From Verrucomicrobiota bacterium (lineage in GTDB: Bacteria; Verrucomicrobiota; Verrucomicrobiia; Opitutales; Opitutaceae): a stretch of 16,241 nucleotides of DNA. The position numbers and the translations under genes were made by a program. The stretch lies in NCBI GenBank assembly GCA_023457035.1, contig JAEWNN010000112.1:1-16241 (forward strand), written 5' to 3'. Of the stretch, positions 13,296 to 16,241 are shown piece by piece (position 1 is the stretch's first letter; every line of letters begins with the position of its first letter). The notes under the pieces are model-generated. The model searched no databases and had not been told where the DNA came from. It saw only the letters and a list, made by a program, of their open reading frames with translations.

Positions 13296-15631
13296 AAGAC
13301 GTCCCTCCAATCGCGGCCGTAGAGCAGGACCTCGGGCTCCAGCTCGACGCCATGCGCCGCCCGCACCCGCTCCCGCACGCGTCGCATCAACGCGATCACA
13401 TCGGCGGCGGTGGCCCGGCCGCGGTTGACGATGAAATTGGCATGCACCGGGGACACCTCGGCATCCCCCACCCGCTCGCCCTTGAGCCCGAGCGCGTCGA
13501 TCAGACGGCCGGCGGAGTCGTTGGGCGGGTTCTTGAACGCGCAGCCCGCGCTCGGCTCGCGCGGCTGCGTAGCCTGCCGGCGCAGCTGGAAGGAGACGAT
13601 CTGCGCCTGGATCTCGGATGGCGGCACACCCGCGGAGACCGGCCGCAGCACAGCGCCCAAGGCGACCGCGTCGCCGAGTTCCCGACAGTCCCGATACGCG
13701 ACGTGCAGCTCGTGCCGGCGCAGCGTGCGCACCGTGCCGTCGCGCAGCGCCAGCCGCACCACCTCGACGACGTCGAACATCCAGCCGCCCATCGCCCCGG
13801 CGTTCATGCGCAACGCGCCGCCGAGCGTGCCGGGGATGCCCTCGAGAAACTCGAAGCCGCGCAACCCGCGCGCCGCCGCCAGACCGCACAGCTCCTTGAG
13901 CCGCAGTCCCGCGCCGGCCTCCACGCGGCCGTCGGGCCGCGCCTCGAACCGTTGCCACTCGCGCCCGGCCAAACGCAGGACCAGCGCGTCCACGCCCTCG
14001 TCGGGCACGAGGAGATTGGAGCCACGGCCGAACATCAGCACCGGCAGCCCGCGGCGATGCGTCTCGCGCAGCAGCGCGGAGAGGTCGGCTTCGTTGGCCG
14101 GCTCGGCGTAGTAGCGCGCCGGACCGCCGACGCGCAGCGTCGTCTTCGGGCCGAGCGGCTCGTTCTCCAGCAACTTGGTCTCGGGGCCGAGCACGGCGCG
14201 CAGCGCCTGCACGCATTCGGCCCAGCGCGACGCCTGCCCCGCCTCGCCCTGCAACTCGCGCACGAACTGCGCGGCGCACTCGTTGATGTCGCCCGCGCCG
14301 ACAAAGAGCACGAGGTCGCCGTCACGCACGCGTTCGCGCAGCAGGCGCAGGAAACCGGCGCGGTCTCCGGGAAGGTAATGCACCCGGGTGCCAGCGCCGC
14401 CCCGGGCGAGCTCGGCGTAGATGTCGGCCGTGGTGCCGCCCGCGATCGGCTGCTCGCTCGCCGCGTAGACATCGAGCAGGAAGAGCTCGTCGGCCCCGAG
14501 AAGCGCGCGGGCGAAGTCGGCTTTGAAGCGCGCCGTGCGGCTGAAGCGGTGCGGCTGGAACGCGACCAGCAGGCGCTTGTGCGGCAGGCGGCGCATGCCG
14601 CCGAGCAGCGCCGCGATCTCCGTCGGGTGGTGCGCGTAGTCCTCGATGACCTGGAGCCGCTCGTTCTCGAGCAGCACGGACTGCCGCCGCTGCACCCCGG
14701 GATAGTCGGCAAGCAGGTCGGGCGTGATCGACACACCGAGACGCACGCAGACGGCCAGCGCGGCGGCCGCATTGAGGGCGTTGAAATCGCCGCCGGCGCG
14801 CACGCGGGCACGGGGCGCCCCGAAGGCCGGTCCGAGATCGAGCACCTGGCGGCCATCGACGAAGCCGGCGATGCGCACGGCGAACTCCCCCTCGAAGCCG
14901 AACCGGTGCACCGGCGCGGTGTAGCCGCGCCCGGCCAGCCGCGCCGAAAGCGCGCAGGCGGGATTGAGATAGATCGCGGAGCGGGTGCGCGAGAAGAGCG
15001 CGGCGAACGTCGCCTCCAGATCGCCGATTTGCCGGTAGTGGTCGGGGTGGTCCCAGTCGAGGTTCGTGGCGACGGTGACCTCCGGCGAGAAGCGGTCGAT
15101 GGTGCCGTCGCTCTCGTCGATCTCGGCAACCACCCAGCCGTTCTCGTCGAGCGCGGCCGGCGGCACGGTGTCGTCCTGGAAAAGCCCGCCGAGCAGCCAG
15201 CCGGCGCCGAAACCGGCGCGGCGCAGCGCGGTGACGAGCAGCCCGGTCGTCGTCGTTTTCCCGTGGGCACCGACGATCGCGATAAGCCGCCGGTCCCGTA
15301 GCAGCTCGGCGAGGAGCTCGCCGCGGCGCACCTGCGGCAGGCCGCGTCCCGTGGCGACGGCGCGGGCCGGATGGCCGGCCGGGATGGCGGAAGAATGGAC
15401 CAGCAGATCCGTCGCGGCCGGCACAATACCGGATGCGCCCAACGCCACTCCCGCTTGTTCCAGCCAACGCCGGGCGGCGGCGGTGAGTCCGTCATCCTCG
15501 CCCGAGACCGACCACCCGCGCTGCGCCAGCAGCATCGCCAACGGCGTCATGCCGGTGCCGCCCACGCCGACCAGGTGGCAGTGGCGGACCGGGCGGCCGA
15601 AGAGCGGCTGGAGCTGGGGCGGCTGGTTCAT
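13292..15631 (-). CDS. MurC-MurB fusion: UDP-MurNAc-L-Ala ligase and UDP-MurNAc dehydrogenase
   Basis: One open frame of 779 residues carries two consecutive cytoplasmic steps of peptidoglycan synthesis, in reverse order. Residues 1-460 are MurC: GVGGTGM at 22-28, P-loop GAHGKTTTT (121-129), DESDGTI (172-178), the NLDWDHPDHY metal region (190-199) and DYAHHPTEI (331-339). It adds L-Ala to UDP-MurNAc. After a linker (about 461-480), residues 481-779 are MurB, an FAD enzyme that reduces UDP-GlcNAc-enolpyruvate to UDP-MurNAc: GRGSNLLVPDEG (535-546), GIPGTLGGALRMNAG (598-612), SAGCAFKNP (694-702) and LEPEV (764-768). C697 stands where E. coli MurB has its proton-donating serine. There is no stop or start between the halves. 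It starts with ATG overlapping the murG stop (15628-15631) and ends in a GTGA overlap with ddl. Confidence 0.95.
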   Translation of the reverse strand: MNQPPQLQPLFGRPVRHCHLVGVGGTGMTPLAMLLAQRGWSVSGEDDGLTAAARRWLEQAGVALGASGIVPAATDLLVHSSAIPAGHPARAVATGRGLPQVRRGELLAELLRDRRLIAIVGAHGKTTTTGLLVTALRRAGFGAGWLLGGLFQDDTVPPAALDENGWVVAEIDESDGTIDRFSPEVTVATNLDWDHPDHYRQIGDLEATFAALFSRTRSAIYLNPACALSARLAGRGYTAPVHRFGFEGEFAVRIAGFVDGRQVLDLGPAFGAPRARVRAGGDFNALNAAAALAVCVRLGVSITPDLLADYPGVQRRQSVLLENERLQVIEDYAHHPTEIAALLGGMRRLPHKRLLVAFQPHRFSRTARFKADFARALLGADELFLLDVYAASEQPIAGGTTADIYAELARGGAGTRVHYLPGDRAGFLRLLRERVRDGDLVLFVGAGDINECAAQFVRELQGEAGQASRWAECVQALRAVLGPETKLLENEPLGPKTTLRVGGPARYYAEPANEADLSALLRETHRRGLPVLMFGRGSNLLVPDEGVDALVLRLAGREWQRFEARPDGRVEAGAGLRLKELCGLAAARGLRGFEFLEGIPGTLGGALRMNAGAMGGWMFDVVEVVRLALRDGTVRTLRRHELHVAYRDCRELGDAVALGAVLRPVSAGVPPSEIQAQIVSFQLRRQATQPREPSAGCAFKNPPNDSAGRLIDALGLKGERVGDAEVSPVHANFIVNRGRATAADVIALMRRVRERVRAAHGVELEPEVLLYGRDWRDVL
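13302..13308 (-). promoter_or_regulatory. strong ribosome binding site of ddl
   Basis: GGAGGGA lies 6 bp before the GTG of ddl, within the end of the murC-murB gene. It supports the GTG start and is notable because the other starts in this window lack a clear Shine-Dalgarno. Confidence 0.8.
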
Positions 15632-16241
15632 GCGGCTTTCGGCGCGGGCTCCGCCCCGTCGGCCGCCGGCAGGCCGGCGAGCGCGAGCAGGTCGTCGATC
15701 ATCGCGTCGAGCGAGTTCTCCTGGTCCATGCGGGCGAGGTTGTCGCGGAACTTGCGGAGCAACCAGTCGTTGAAGACGAGGTCCTGCACCTCCTTGGTGA
15801 GGCCGGCGAGGTGCCGCTGGTCGACGACCAGTCCCCCGCCCTGTTGCTCGAAGAAGAACGCGTTGGCCGCCTGGTGGTTGTCGGCGGCGTGCGGGAAGGG
15901 CACGAGCGCGGCCGGCGTGCCGATGCGCGCCAGCTCGGCGAGCGTGCCGGCGCCGGAGCGCGAGACCACGAGATCGGCGCACGAGAGCAGCTCCGCCATG
16001 CGGTCGCAGAACGGGACGAAGTACGATTTCACCACCGCGCCCTCGCGGGTGTGCAGCACGCGCTCCTCCCGGCCGGCACGTTTGCCCGGCCCGGATACGC
16101 AGAAGAGCTGCACGCCATCGAGCGCGAGCGGCGCGAGGTTCTGCTCGGCCCAGTCGTTGAGCGCGGAGGCGCCCTGGCTGCCGCCGAGCACGGCGACCAG
16201 CCGGCGCGCCGGCTCGATCCCGAGCGCCTGCAGCGCCGCGC
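15628..16241 (-). CDS. murG: MurG, lipid II synthase (N-terminal part outside window)
   Basis: The C-terminal 203 residues of MurG are present. MurG is the membrane-associated transferase that moves GlcNAc from UDP-GlcNAc to lipid I, giving lipid II. Visible motifs are VAVLGGSQGASALN at the start of the C-terminal domain, VVSRSGAGTLAEL (the nucleotide-binding loop, usually RAGALTVAEL in other groups) and PFPHAADNHQAANA, which contacts UDP-GlcNAc. The C-terminus is Pro/Ala-rich (AEPAPKAA). The acceptor-binding N-terminal domain lies to the right of the window. The stop overlaps the murC-murB start as ATGA, so the two are coupled. Confidence 0.96.
   Translation of the reverse strand, partial: AALQALGIEPARRLVAVLGGSQGASALNDWAEQNLAPLALDGVQLFCVSGPGKRAGREERVLHTREGAVVKSYFVPFCDRMAELLSCADLVVSRSGAGTLAELARIGTPAALVPFPHAADNHQAANAFFFEQQGGGLVVDQRHLAGLTKEVQDLVFNDWLLRKFRDNLARMDQENSLDAMIDDLLALAGLPAADGAEPAPKAA

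Noticed and set aside
13283..15301. 672-residue open frame on the plus strand
   Set aside because: It is the antisense of murC-murB, low-complexity and without motifs.

Overview
The window is a very GC-rich bacterial chromosome segment with little intergenic space. The order murG - murC/murB - ddl - ftsQ - ftsA - ftsZ, a fused MurC-MurB, an HPr kinase in what looks like a Gram-negative background, and a propeller-type hybrid sensor kinase together suggest a member of the Verrucomicrobiota, probably Opitutales/Opitutaceae. This placement is inferred from gene content and protein style; no rRNA or other direct marker is present.

Region 1 (1-3124, minus strand) looks like one directional gene cassette, read right to left. 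It begins with a short secreted peptide carrying two 21-residue repeats identical in protein sequence. Next come a protein resembling a degenerate YcaO enzyme, a possible tiny membrane protein, a multi-pass LytS-type histidine kinase, and a response regulator of the LytTR style that is cut by the window edge. The kinase and regulator share an ATGA overlap. My reading is a possible peptide-signalling system: exported and possibly modified peptide, membrane sensor, regulator. This is the most novel-looking part of the window.

Region 2 (3187-7870, plus strand) starts 62 bp away, divergently. It holds a 1179-residue hybrid sensor kinase (periplasmic sensor, one membrane span, HisKA, HATPase, receiver, Hpt), then HPr kinase/phosphorylase with a proline-rich tail.

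Region 3 (7883-8505, minus strand) is a two-gene toxin-antitoxin module: an AbrB/MazE-like antitoxin and a Doc-type Fic toxin, overlapping by 4 bp. A gene-free stretch of about 370 bp (8506-8875) follows. It holds an AT-rich palindrome, hairpins, a run of ten C and a terminator-like hairpin after ftsZ.

Region 4 (8876-16241, minus strand) is the 3' half of a dcw cell-wall and division cluster: murG (partial), a murC-murB fusion, ddl, ftsQ, ftsA and ftsZ. The genes overlap by 4, 4, 14 and 11 bp, with a 5-bp gap before ftsZ, so they are very likely one translationally coupled operon. They convert UDP-GlcNAc-derived precursors to UDP-MurNAc-L-Ala, make D-Ala-D-Ala, complete lipid II, and assemble the Z-ring. 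FtsZ is unusual because the second catalytic aspartate of its T7 loop is replaced by threonine.
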